From Conoideocrella luteorostrata (lineage: Eukaryota > Ascomycota > Sordariomycetes > Hypocreales > Clavicipitaceae): a stretch of DNA of 15,983 nucleotides. The stretch spans positions 1 to 15,983 of the forward strand of contig JASWJB010000565.1 of the NCBI GenBank assembly GCA_032433595.1, in the 5' to 3' direction. Shown piece after piece: positions 7,775 to 15,983 of this stretch. The notes under the pieces were generated by a model. It worked only from the letters and a program-made list of their open reading frames with translations. It was not told the origin of the DNA and searched no databases. Positions within the stretch are counted from its first letter, which is position 1, and every line of letters starts with the position of its first letter. Made by a program: the position numbers and the translations under genes.

Positions 7775-8857
7775 GCGAGAAGATCGAATAATGGAAACAA
7801 GGTGCGCACTAACACGTACGAGTAGACAAGATTGCTACCCAAAGTCTTTAAAGGATTGCGACAGTCAGGGAGAGACTAGTGGAAGTCGATGCCGGTGTTG
7901 GCGTTGAGTCAGGCGAAGTGTGACAAGGCATGAGGTAGCGGATGATGAGGGTGTACAGTGATGCAGACGCAGGCTGTCCGTCGCGTGACATACACTCGAT
8001 GTGAGACATCAAGGTTGCAGGGTTGGGCACGAAGGCAGTGTGGATACTCCGTACAGAGTACTCTGAATGGAGAAGAAAGAGGAGAGACGCTAACTAAGGG
8101 ACTCGTTTAGTTACTGGATGCACAGGAACAGGCGGGATCATCCAGAGTGCTAGCCCCTGCAGGTAACTAGCGATGGGATGACAGATCTATTGTTGGCAGT
8201 GCTGATCTGCAGATTAGCCTACCCACACAGCTTTTGGTTTGGGGCTCGAGTTTAAGTGAAACCTTCTCAGTCGTTAACGTATCATGTCGTATTCGTTAAT
8301 GCGTAGCGCTGTCAACTGGGGCAGGTATGCCTTATATATCGCAGCCTCAGGCACTAAACTTCCCTTCCTGCTGCACCCGCGCCATCTTAATGACTGGGGA
8401 ACAAGTTCTCCTGGAAGTTTTTAGTGATAACAGAGAGCTATTGGTTATTATTTTAACTTAAACACTAGTAGTAATACTTTATACGTTATTTCTGTATACA
8501 AAGGAATGGATCTTCTCCGACTCTAAACTCAGCATAACGTCTGTAATGTGAGCTTTTGCAGGCATGACGCCGTCTCAGTCAGATGAGCACACTGTGTATG
8601 GCGACCGGTGAAGAATGTTGCCCTTGATTGCAATGGCCTTAACACTACATTCACAACGACGAATCTAAATCTCATCTCGAATATTCTACGACCGAGACTC
8701 GAATTCGATCTATGAACTGTCACTCACCAACCAACGTTTTCACCGAACGTTTCCCCCGAGAATTGCCCTCCACGACAGACAACTCCTCCATCTCATAACC
8801 CTACTAGACACTCTGTAAACACCTGCAGACATTTAGCTAACTAGGGTTTACGTGGTC
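7775..8857. other. Intergenic region upstream of the hydrolase gene
   Basis: About 1.1 kb without a gene I can support. It contains the hydrolase promoter, on the minus strand. One TACTCCGTA motif (8045-8053) is followed by CAGAGTACT, making an imperfect palindrome. Small frames around 8030-7848 and 8723-8529 on the minus strand show no domain and, for the first, no ATG. An AT-rich stretch lies around 8430-8510. Confidence 0.5.
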
Positions 8858-9490
8858 ATGACAGAATACCCCATCAATGACTAAATCGCCGCTTTTTTCA
8901 AGAGGACAACAGCCTCCAAGGCTGACTGCGAAGAAAAAGCTCGCAGTCTCACAGGCATTGACAGGGTTGTCCAGGTTCCCATTCAGGGTGACTGCAGCTA
9001 CTCAATGTACGCTGGTGCTAATCTAGAATATTTTGTCCAATGCCGGCTCCGGTCTTTAGCTCTGAAGACGGAAATATCTGACTTGGCGACAAAAATATAC
9101 GGATCTTTGGTCCCCAACTATTTGGTTCCAGGGTGAGATTGGGGGTAGTGACGGCGACGCTCACGCTCAGGACGGCGATAGAGAGCCGCTCCTCGTCTAT
9201 CTCATGACGCGAATGCCTGGTATCACGCAGCTGGATTTTGTGCTATCTCACAGAGCTCCCCTGAGTTCTCTCCGTTCCGTCAGAATTTCTTCACCGACGT
9301 TGCCAGGTTCGCCATCCAACGCTACCATTCAGCACAGCAGTCTCTAACAGCCCCTATTTTTCTCGCTCTATCCTGGCTCAGGTCGAAGTGTGTCCCATCC
9401 GAATATCGGGAAAAATAAAAGCAGAGTACAAGAGAGATCTGCAATGCCTACAGCCTCATATCCCAGCGAGCCTTGATAGCATCTATGCCC
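8858..9490 (+). pseudogene. Decayed aminoglycoside phosphotransferase-like (APH family) gene
   Basis: A coding remnant in three frames. It opens with ATG (8858) and MTEYPIND, then an in-frame TAA at 8882-8884, then IAAFFKRTTASKADCEEKAR and on through VVQVPIQGDCSYSMYAGANL and CRLRSLALKTEISDLATKIY (to about 9120). A frameshift near 9121-9126 leads to FQGEIGGSDGDAHAQDGD, EPLLVYLMTRMPGITQLDF and VLSHRAP. A second near 9261 leads to FSPFRQNFFTDVARF. A third in an A-run near 9411 leads to KAEYKRDLQ. This order matches the N-terminal half of the Aspergillus phosphotransferase family (APH/choline kinase fold) as I remember it. The catalytic half, with the HxDxxxxN loop, is not recognisable; similarity fades after about 9490, although GCCTTCATGGTGTTGT near 9563 may be a last trace. 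It cannot encode a working kinase. Confidence 0.75.
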
Positions 9491-9920
9491 CTCAACCTGG
9501 TAAGCGTTCAGCGCGGCTCGTTTTTAGGAATGCTAGATCTCTTAGTTCTAAAGTAGCGGTGCCTTCATGGTGTTGTAGCCTCAGTAAATTAGCAGTTAGG
9601 GTCTAACCTATAGTTATCATGGCGGTTCAATTTTACTTGATTTCATCGTCGTAAGCGCTTCGAGATTTGCTCATCCAGATATTCGCATGTATATATACGG
9701 AGTGCATATGTTAGTCCGTTATAATTTTAATATTCCGAGTCCGTGAAGTAATATTCCAGCGAAAAAAATGTATGAGCACTACAGCTATTCTCCCGACTGC
9801 TAGCATTCGAAACGAACACGCCAAGCCGATTAAAACATCATGAACCCAGCAAAAATCACAAATATGATCGCTCGACAGGCTAGCTAACAGTCTATCAGCG
9901 ACCAAAAATCCGCAGCCTCT
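9491..9920. other. Intergenic region 3' of the oxidoreductase
   Basis: About 430 bp. The left part may be the untraceable 3' half of the phosphotransferase pseudogene. The rest is moderately AT-rich, with a TATATATACGGAGTG sequence near 9690-9703, and shows no gene. It serves as the 3' flank of the minus-strand oxidoreductase. Confidence 0.5.
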
Positions 9921-11495
9921 TCAATGCAGCTGAAAGTACCCAGTCCAGAGACGCTGCAATAGCCCTTCTGGATCCCACTTCTTAGCTATGCTCTTAAGGC
10001 GATCATAGTTCTCCTTGCCGTATCTTCGCAGCACATCTTGGGATGATCCAGCATAGTTGATGTAGACATAGCCGCGAAGAAGCTTTCTCTCACTTGCCCG
10101 GCGCTCGACATTGGCGACAAAGTCCTTTATCGAAGCCTCAATAAGGCCGTCTATCTCAGCATCTGCCCAGCGCGCCGATACCTGTATCATCATGAGAGGC
10201 CCATCCTGGGGATATAGACCAAGACAGTTGCCCCCATTTTTTTGCATCTCTTTTAATATGTTATCCGTTATTGGCTGATAGACAAGAAATGGCGCAAGCT
10301 GCTTGGCTCCAACAGCTGTCATCAGCCCAGACACCCAGTCAGTGTACATCGCATCAATTTCCTTGAAGAGTTCCACCGACGTCACCGCGACGGTTGTATC
10401 CCACCACGTAGCACGAATTCCTACTGGTTCATCGATAAGTCGGCTGATTGCCGATACATTGGCAACCAATGTGGTATTCCGCACAGGTCCTGGGACAATG
10501 TTAAACTCCTCAAATACTGCAGGCGTGGTATTAGTCTTTGGGGGAGTGTCATGGAAAAGGCTTGCCAAGAATAACCAACTCTGTGACGCTTGATCGTATG
10601 TCTGGACAAAATACGTATGAGCACCGGGGTCATTCTTCAATCCATTCATTGCTAGCCCTTTGATTATGGGCAAAAGGGTTTCGTTTGCGACCTTCCCGTT
10701 GTACATCACAGATCTCGTCCATAAATCGCCCTGCCGAAATGCCATGAGGTCGAACCGCGTAACAATTCCCCAGTTCGAACCACCGCTCCCTCGAAGGGCC
10801 CAGTACAGATCCGCATTGGTCGTAGCACTGGCATTGACAATCTCACCTGACGAGAGGACAACTTCAAAATTTCTCACATTATCACATCCCCAACCGTGCA
10901 GTCCCGAGAAGTACGATTGTCCTCCACCCAGAGTGAAACCGCTCACCCCGACGCTAGCTGCTCTACCTGCGACGACAGCCAAGCCAAGAGGGTCAAGGGC
11001 TAAAGATACATTGATCCAGCGATTTCCTGGGCCCACGGATACTATACTCTTGTCGTTTGATATTGTGATATCGTTCAGATGAACAAGGTCGATGGTCACG
11101 CCGCCTTGGGTGTTGGACGACCCGGGGAATGCTGTGTGTCCGCCGCCCTTGACTGTGAAGGGTGCATCAAGGGAGGTGAGCGTTTTCATAATGTGTGACA
11201 CATTAAGTGTTGATCGGGGTGTTACAAAGCATGCTGGGTGAAGGGCAGATTGGCGGGCCGACCAGTATATGTTTGAGAGATTGTAGTACGTTGAGTTGGG
11301 GAAATACACGTTGCCAGGGAAAGACTCAAGCAGTGTAGCGCACTAGACCACGTCAATTTAGATGAGATTTTTTCCCAAGATGGTCTACTGCTGAATGGGT
11401 GGACATACTGCAGCTTTGATAGATCCATTTTCTAATTCGGTGTGGCATAGCCCTAGACAAACCACCAGTGTCAACACCAAGGCTCGTATTCTCAT
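9921..11495 (-). CDS. Secreted FAD-linked oxidoreductase (VAO/BBE type)
   Basis: Two exons on the minus strand: 11495-11409 and 11342-9921, giving 502 aa. The 66-bp intron has donor GTATGT, a TTGAC branch and acceptor TCTAG, in phase 0, joining ...SIKAA to CATLLESFPG. Residues 1-18 (MRIRALVLTLVVCLGLCH) look like a signal peptide, and many NXS/T sites fit a secreted glycoprotein. The PP-loop region has KGGGHTAFPGSS, with His98 as the expected 8-alpha-histidyl FAD attachment site. The second FAD motif reads GRAASVGVSGFTLGGGQS (about 154-171), where bicovalent members carry Cys (G-x-C-x-x-V-G). Ala takes that place here, so a single covalent link is inferred. LYWALRGSGGSNWGIVTRF (about 208-226) is typical of the family, and the C-terminus has the berberine-bridge-enzyme signature (YINYA 456-460, RRYG, DP 486-487). 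Substrate unknown. Relatives oxidise oligosaccharides or secondary metabolites. Confidence 0.92.
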
Positions 11496-11602
11496 CTTGA
11501 AACGTTGTTAGACGTTAACACAAAGCCTTATCGCGCATCATGGTAGCGTAATGTTGTATGATGGACGGTCTGTGATTCACCTTTTCTTCGGCGTGATAGG
11601 CG

Positions 11603-11609
11603 CTTTATA
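11603..11609 (-). promoter_or_regulatory. Putative TATA box of the oxidoreductase gene
   Basis: On the minus strand this reads TATAAAG, about 108 bp before the ATG at 11495. A long T-rich tract on the plus strand (about 11626-11650; purine-rich on the coding strand) lies just upstream of it, a common feature of fungal promoters. Confidence 0.5.
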
Positions 11610-12042
11610 TGCCGAACAGTATTTCTTTTTTTCTTTTTTTTTTCCTTTTTTGGGTGGTGGGGTAAGATCATTGCTTGACTTTACGCCAAGCTCTCTAATG
11701 GTTTTTCGATTATCACAGATTGAGTGACGTGTTCAGCCACGCTTATTTCGTTTCAACAACTAGAGGTATTATAGGATGGCTGGTCGCTAAGAAAACGCCA
11801 CCACAAGCCACAATACCTAGATGAGCGGTGTGCTCCGTGCAAAAACGACAAGAACAAAGAGAATAATGTCCGCTGTGCGCGGTGCTGCCAAGCGATCCGC
11901 AGCTGATGCTGGTGATATTCGGTGTGATTTTGGCGCTTGGTCTAGACAAGAAAATTCAGTGTGAATGATATTTAATTTGATTTCGCAATTTTGTTTGTCC
12001 TTTTTCCTTCCGGCGAAACAGTTCCTTGTTTCTATGCTTATT

Positions 12043-12627
12043 TACTCCGTAGTACCGTCCGTAATCTAATTATCGGTCAGCTCTTACAAAAAGCAATATG
12101 CCCACTTTCGGTGAGGGAAGCCTGTTTGCTTTGCTCACCGTGGATGCCCGGAGACCCACCGGCTGATCCCAGCAAACCAATTAGAGTCCGGAGATGCCGA
12201 CAATTAAGACTACCTACGGAGTACCGTACAGCTGCTGGCGGCCTGGCCTGAGTTGCACCGGTGACGTGGCGTTGACGGTACCCGAAGGCATGCAAAACTT
12301 ATCACCTCCCAGGTAGCTATTGTTTGCACTCCGTACGGAGTAGTTATTAGTTAGTTAGTTATTATACTGCCGAATACGGAGTACCTCAGCCCTTCAATGG
12401 CTGTCTGTCGCTCATAAAAAGCCAGGGCGGGCGCGAAAGAGTCAGCTCTTCAAGACACCCGCATCTCAACAAAGCGCTTTTTATTTGCGTGACATGACCG
12501 CAAACCCCGCACTGCAGCAAACATGACTTCTTTGTCTACAATATTGTGCGGCCCGTCCGCGATAGGTGCGCGCCGACACCTGCTCCGAGGGTAGCTGATA
12601 AGGTCAATCCGCCGATGCTACTCCGTA
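12043..12627. repeat. Cluster of TACGGAGTA / TACTCCGTA motifs
   Basis: Five occurrences of the 9-mer or a close form lie in under 600 bp: TACTCCGTA at 12043-12051, TACGGAGTACCGTAC at 12215-12229, the perfect 14-bp palindrome ACTCCGTACGGAGT at 12328-12341, TACGGAGTA at 12375-12383, and TACTCCGTA at 12619-12627. A TTAG microsatellite lies at about 12346-12363. The motif, from memory, is over-represented in Aspergillus intergenic DNA; its role is not known to me. Confidence 0.75.
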
Positions 12628-12655
12628 GCCCGCCCTGTAGTCAGTTGATAGATAA
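12560..12655 (+). promoter_or_regulatory. Cluster of GATA-factor sites upstream of the permease
   Basis: Four HGATAR sites lie on one strand within 96 bp: CGATAG (12560-12565), TGATAA (12596-12601), TGATAG (12646-12651) and AGATAA (12650-12655). They end about 275 bp before the permease ATG. HGATAR is the binding site of AreA/Nit2-type GATA factors, which activate nitrogen-acquisition genes in filamentous fungi. An amino acid permease is a plausible target; regulation is inferred, not shown. Confidence 0.45.
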
Positions 12656-12930
12656 CACCAAGTTTCGTGGTCGGATCCATGTCGAATCTCCGCATGCCTC
12701 CTGCCGCTTGTACGGCGTTGGTTTCGTTCATCACATTCAATGAACGTGCCAGAGAGGCACCGAGCTCACAGCGAGTTCTATCTAATGCCACTTAATGGTG
12801 GCGGTCGGCTGTTTACATTCTGCAATTCCTTTCAGCGGTTGTGCCGTGGAGGGACGTCCATTACGACACAGATACCGTCGAAGCGCACTCTGCAGACATT
12901 CCCGCCTTCCTCGGCAATCGAACCGCAAAC

Positions 12931-14727
12931 ATGACGAATTCCGACTCCAGTGATTCGGAGGGAAACAAGCACAACTCGTCGGCATCCTTACTTACCGCCG
13001 CTCAGCAGAGCGTGCCACCCGTCGCCGAAGATGGCAACCTCAAGGTCAATGCAGCGTTTGAAGAGTTGGCCCACTCCAAACGCGGGTTGAATCAGCGCCA
13101 TATTCAGATGATAGCTCTGGCGGGGACCATTGGCACCGGTCTCTTTTTGGCAACCGGGAAAGCTCTCGCGAATGGAGGGCCTCTGGGCATGTTACTTGGA
13201 TACGGAATCGTTGGCATGCTCATCTGCGCTGTCGTCTTGTCCATTGCCGAGCTGAGCGCCCTCGTTCCGCTCTCCGGAGGCATCATCCGACATGCGGAGT
13301 GGTTTGTCGATCCCGCCCTTTCTTTCGCTCAGGGCTGGAATAGCGTTTATGCGAACGGTATTTTATTGCCGGCCGAAATGGTAGCCTGCACGGTCATTAT
13401 TGACTACTGGACACATATTAATCACGGCGTCTGGATTACGGTACTTGGGGGATTGCTCATTTTTAGCAACTTTTGGCTTGTCAGCGTGTATGGCGAGCTG
13501 GAGTTTGTCTTCGCAATGCTCAAGATTGCGCTGATTGTTGGAGTGAACATCATGGTGAGTAAGCTTCTTTGGGGGTAGCGCAGCGCGATGGTGTACTGTG
13601 ATGGCTGATAATTACCTAAGAGCATTTGTATAACTGCAGGTGCAGGGCCAAAGGGCGAACCCATCGGATTCCGTTTCTGGAAAGACCCAGGTCCTTTTGT
13701 GCAGATTTATGGCATCCCAGGTTCTTGGGGTCAGTTTGTCGGGTTCTGGCGCGTGCTCGTCAGCGCAGCGTACGCTTACTCCAATGTTGAGAACATATCC
13801 GTGGCGGGCGCAGAGACCAAAAACCCACGGCATAACATCCCCAAAGCCGCTAAACGAGTGTTCTGGAGAATCTTCATATTCTACCTCGTCACCATCTTCT
13901 TCATCGGGCTCATCGTGTCTTCAGGCGACAAAGCCTTGACGTCGCACTCGGGAGACGCTGGTGCGTCGCCATTCGCCATTGCCGCAAACAATGCAGGCAT
14001 CAAGGCCGTACCTTCAATCATCAACGCGGTCGTGGTCACGAGCGCATGGAGTGCGGGAAACACTGGTAAGAGAGAACTTGCTTCCGCCGGGGATTGAACT
14101 ATCCTGTTCATCAGTCCTGACATGTGTCTAGCTATGCTTGTGGGTACGCGAACCTTGTACGGCCTTGCCCTTGAAGGCCATGCGCCAGCGTGCTTCAAAC
14201 ACACCAACCGCCTCGGCACTCCGTGGATCTCAGTAGTTGCGGTGGGCTCATTTATGGCACTGGGCTATTTAACTCTCTCATCAGCCGCGTCCGTCGTCTT
14301 TGAATGGCTGCAAGACCTCGTCTCGGCTGCCTCGTTTGTTCACTGGATCAACATAGAAATCGTCTACCTGCGCTTCTACTATGGGTGCCGGAAACAAGGA
14401 ATCAGTCGCGACGAGCTCCCATGGAAAGGGCCCTTCCAGCCTTACGCCGCATGGATTGCGTTGGTCTCGTTCAGCATCTTGCTGATCACTGGTGGATTTT
14501 ATGTCTTCATCGACGGGCGCTGGAGTGCTCAAGGCTTTGTATCTGCATACTTCAACATTCCCCTCATCGTCGCTCTGTATTTTGGGTATAAGCTTTGGAA
14601 GAAGACAGAGTTGGTTTCACTGCAGGATATGCCGATTCGAGGGTTTTTGGACGTTGCAAATAGGAACCCGGAGCCGATCCCGCCACCCGCAAAGGGCTGG
14701 AGAAGGCTCAATATTCTCTGGGGCTAG
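12931..14727 (+). CDS. Amino acid permease (APC superfamily, fungal YAT type)
   Basis: Three exons: 12931-13554, 13621-14065 and 14132-14727, giving 554 aa. Intron 1 (66 bp) has donor GTGAGT, branch CTGAT and acceptor CTAAG. I chose this acceptor over CTGCAG about 20 bp downstream because it keeps frame and gives NIM-SICITAGAGPKGEPIGF, matching the family pattern. Intron 2 (66 bp) has donor GTAAGA, branch CTGAC and acceptor CTAG, joining AGNT-AMLVGTRTLYG. The frame is open upstream to 12841 but has no ATG there, so 12931 is the start. A hydrophilic cytosolic N-terminus of about 55 residues precedes TM1, with AGTIGTGLFLATGKAL (GTIGTG 65-70) as the substrate-binding helix break, and AELSALVPLSGG (106-117). 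About 12 membrane helices are expected. It should act as a plasma-membrane proton-coupled amino acid importer; the preferred amino acid cannot be read from sequence. Confidence 0.93.
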
Positions 14728-15051
14728 AAATTGTGGCATATTTGCGGCGAGTGGGCAAGACTGACATGGACTACTCAATAGGTTTGGTGGCAAGTGATAT
14801 GAACCCTATTTCTGTAGAGTAAATGTTCATTGAGGGATATAGGATATACTAGGAGATAAATAGCGCGGCGGCTTCGCAGTGGGTTTCTTCCGAGTTCGTG
14901 TAGGCGAGAAATTCTGAGCATCATCGCCCTTGGCTACTCTATTGCGACAGTGATGTGTTTGGAATTTCTCCTGAATGGCTGGGTTCCTCGCCCCTCGATC
15001 AATCGGGATGATAAAAACAGCTCTCTTCAGCCATGTCTAATGATTATGCAC
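14728..15051. other. Convergent intergenic region
   Basis: 324 bp between the stop codons of the permease (+) and the GFA-family gene (-). It holds the 3' ends of both transcripts. I see no gene or repeat in it. Confidence 0.6.
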
Positions 15052-15575
15052 TCAGACACATCGCCCATTGTACTCAGACTGATAGTCGCGACCGTTCCCC
15101 TCCATCAAATTGAGCAATTTAACATCAATACCCTCTATAGTTCGTGCCTGTCACTCCCATTAGCAGCTTTCTTGTAGCAATCATACCACACCTATGACTC
15201 CCCAGAAGAGCGACAAACGTTAATAGCAATAAGATCGCCTTTACGATTACTCCCCAGGAAGTCGATCCCGACGCTGGTGCCGCAGATCCCGCAAAACAAG
15301 TGGTCACGCGTCTTACTCGCAAACTGATACTTCTTCAAGTCATCCCATCCGCGAATATGCTCAATGTCGGTCCTGTAGACGTAGAGCAAGAGGTAGCCGT
15401 TCGTTTCGCAGATGGAACAGTTGCAGTTCATTACTGGCGCGGGCTGCGGCGCGGTGTCCACGAGCGGCTCGTGGTGGATTTTGAAGGCTTTGGCGCCGCA
15501 GTGGCAATGGCACGAATACCAGACATTTTTTGACGATGCGGGGTCTGCAGGCTGGGGGAAAGGCTGGTTGGACAT
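15052..15575 (-). CDS. Small GFA/CENP-V-fold zinc protein
   Basis: Two exons on the minus strand: 15575-15219 and 15147-15052, giving 150 aa. The 71-bp intron has donor GTTTGT, branch GCTAAT and acceptor GACAG, in phase 0, joining GDLIAIN to ARTIEGIDVKLLNLMEGNGR. Without splicing the frame would end after CRSSGES, so the second exon is easily missed. The family (glutathione-dependent formaldehyde-activating enzyme-like, CENP-V fold) binds zinc through spaced cysteines. Visible here are CHCHCG (Cys22, 24, 26), CNCSIC (Cys51, 53, 56) and CGIC (Cys95, 98), the full expected set. Length is normal for the family. The ATG has GCC before it, a fair Kozak context. Fungal members are mostly of unknown substrate; formaldehyde or glutathione-adduct chemistry is possible but unproven. 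Confidence 0.9.
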
Positions 15576-15983
15576 GGCGAGGTGAAGATTTTGGAGATGC
15601 TTCGTTGCGGCGAGATGTGCGGGGTCGGAGGGGGATGGGAAATAAACGCACCTGTCGAGCGTACAGCATGTGGATGATTGTGAATATGTTGGCCGGAAGC
15701 TATCCGGTCGTTATGCTTTCCTTTAAGGCGCTTGTGTGACGTAATGCCATTGAGATATATTTGAGAACGGTGTTGGGCGTACTGAGGACACAACTGGCTT
15801 GTTGTAGCCAACTCGAGAGATTATGGTTGGTGGCTCGGCTGTGGCTAGCAGACACTTAAACATCAACAAAAATGTTTTCGCACGCAGAATACTTGCAGAA
15901 CAATTGCTTACCTCTTCTTCTTTTTTTTTTTGTTGTTTTTTTTTTTTTTTTCGCCTGCCACGCCAGACTGAAATTTTAAGATA
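15576..15983. other. Upstream region of the GFA gene with poly-T tracts
   Basis: About 400 bp. It contains the GFA-gene promoter (minus strand) and, near the right edge, two T-runs separated by GTTG (about 15920-15951). An ATG at 15872 in good context (AACAAAAATG) opens a plus-strand frame that runs into the poly-T tract and off the window; I cannot support it as a gene. Confidence 0.5.

Noticed and set aside
7848..8030. Minus-strand frame of 60 codons upstream of the hydrolase
   Set aside because: It opens with GTG rather than ATG, has a Ser/Thr/Pro-rich low-complexity end and no splice pattern or domain.
11775..11906. Possible Zn2Cys6 transcription factor fragment (RCAPCKNDKNKE...VRCARCCQA)
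   Set aside because: The two CxxC pairs are suggestive, but the third cysteine expected six residues after the first pair is Glu, the frame is only 43 codons between stops, and no flanking exon was found.
12841..12930. 30-residue N-terminal extension of the permease
   Set aside because: The upstream frame has no ATG; 12931 is the first ATG and has A at -3.
13555..13640. Alternative permease intron 1 ending at CTGCAG (13640)
   Set aside because: With the GTGAGT donor it shifts frame. The GTAAGC donor keeps frame but omits the family-like SICITAGAG segment that the CTAAG acceptor supplies.
9921..14727. Secondary-metabolite gene cluster around the FAD oxidoreductase and permease
   Set aside because: No PKS, NRPS, terpene cyclase, DMATS or pathway regulator is present in the window; tailoring-type genes alone are not enough.
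1..15983. CRISPR array, prophage or bacterial operon structure
   Set aside because: Genes have spliceosomal introns and eukaryotic promoters; no regularly spaced repeats or phage genes were seen.

Overview
This window looks like accessory DNA from a filamentous ascomycete, most likely Eurotiomycetes (an Aspergillus/Penicillium-type genome). The evidence is: short introns of 65-82 bp with GTATGT/GTGAGT-type donors, CTAAT/CTGAC-type branch points and YAG or AAG acceptors; F-box/LRR-like, amino acid permease and GFA families of Aspergillus type; and scattered TACGGAGTA motifs of the kind I recall from Aspergillus intergenic DNA. No database search was possible, so family names rest on visible motifs and memory of the families.

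Left third (1-3000): a transposon graveyard. Two solo LTRs of one family (491-692 and 1937-2133) each have a perfect 5-bp target duplication. A 538-bp MITE-like element (1043-1580) has inverted repeats of about 85 bp flanked by TA. Three diverged copies of another repeat unit, one of them inside the MITE, complete this part. A third solo LTR of the same family lies at 5300-5504, and a weaker LTR-like candidate at 5630-5898.

Genes, with introns worked out by hand: (1) an F-box/LRR-like gene, + strand, 3125-5126, three exons, 621 aa, whose conserved-looking acidic C-terminal tail persists downstream (5126-5275) but is broken by three small indels; (2) a secreted or membrane-anchored beta-lactamase-type serine hydrolase, - strand, 7774-5959, two exons, 577 aa; (3) a decayed APH-like phosphotransferase pseudogene, + strand, from 8858 to about 9490; (4) a secreted FAD-linked oxidoreductase (VAO/BBE type), - strand, 11495-9921, two exons, 502 aa; (5) an amino acid permease, + strand, 12931-14727, three exons, 554 aa; (6) a small GFA/CENP-V-fold protein, - strand, 15575-15052, two exons, 150 aa.

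The oxidoreductase and permease are divergent and share a 1.4-kb intergenic region. It holds a TATA box for the oxidoreductase, a cluster of TACGGAGTA motifs and four GATA-factor sites upstream of the permease. The permease and GFA gene converge. I see no PKS, NRPS or other core biosynthetic gene, so I do not call this a metabolite cluster. No convincing tRNA, rRNA or CRISPR was seen.
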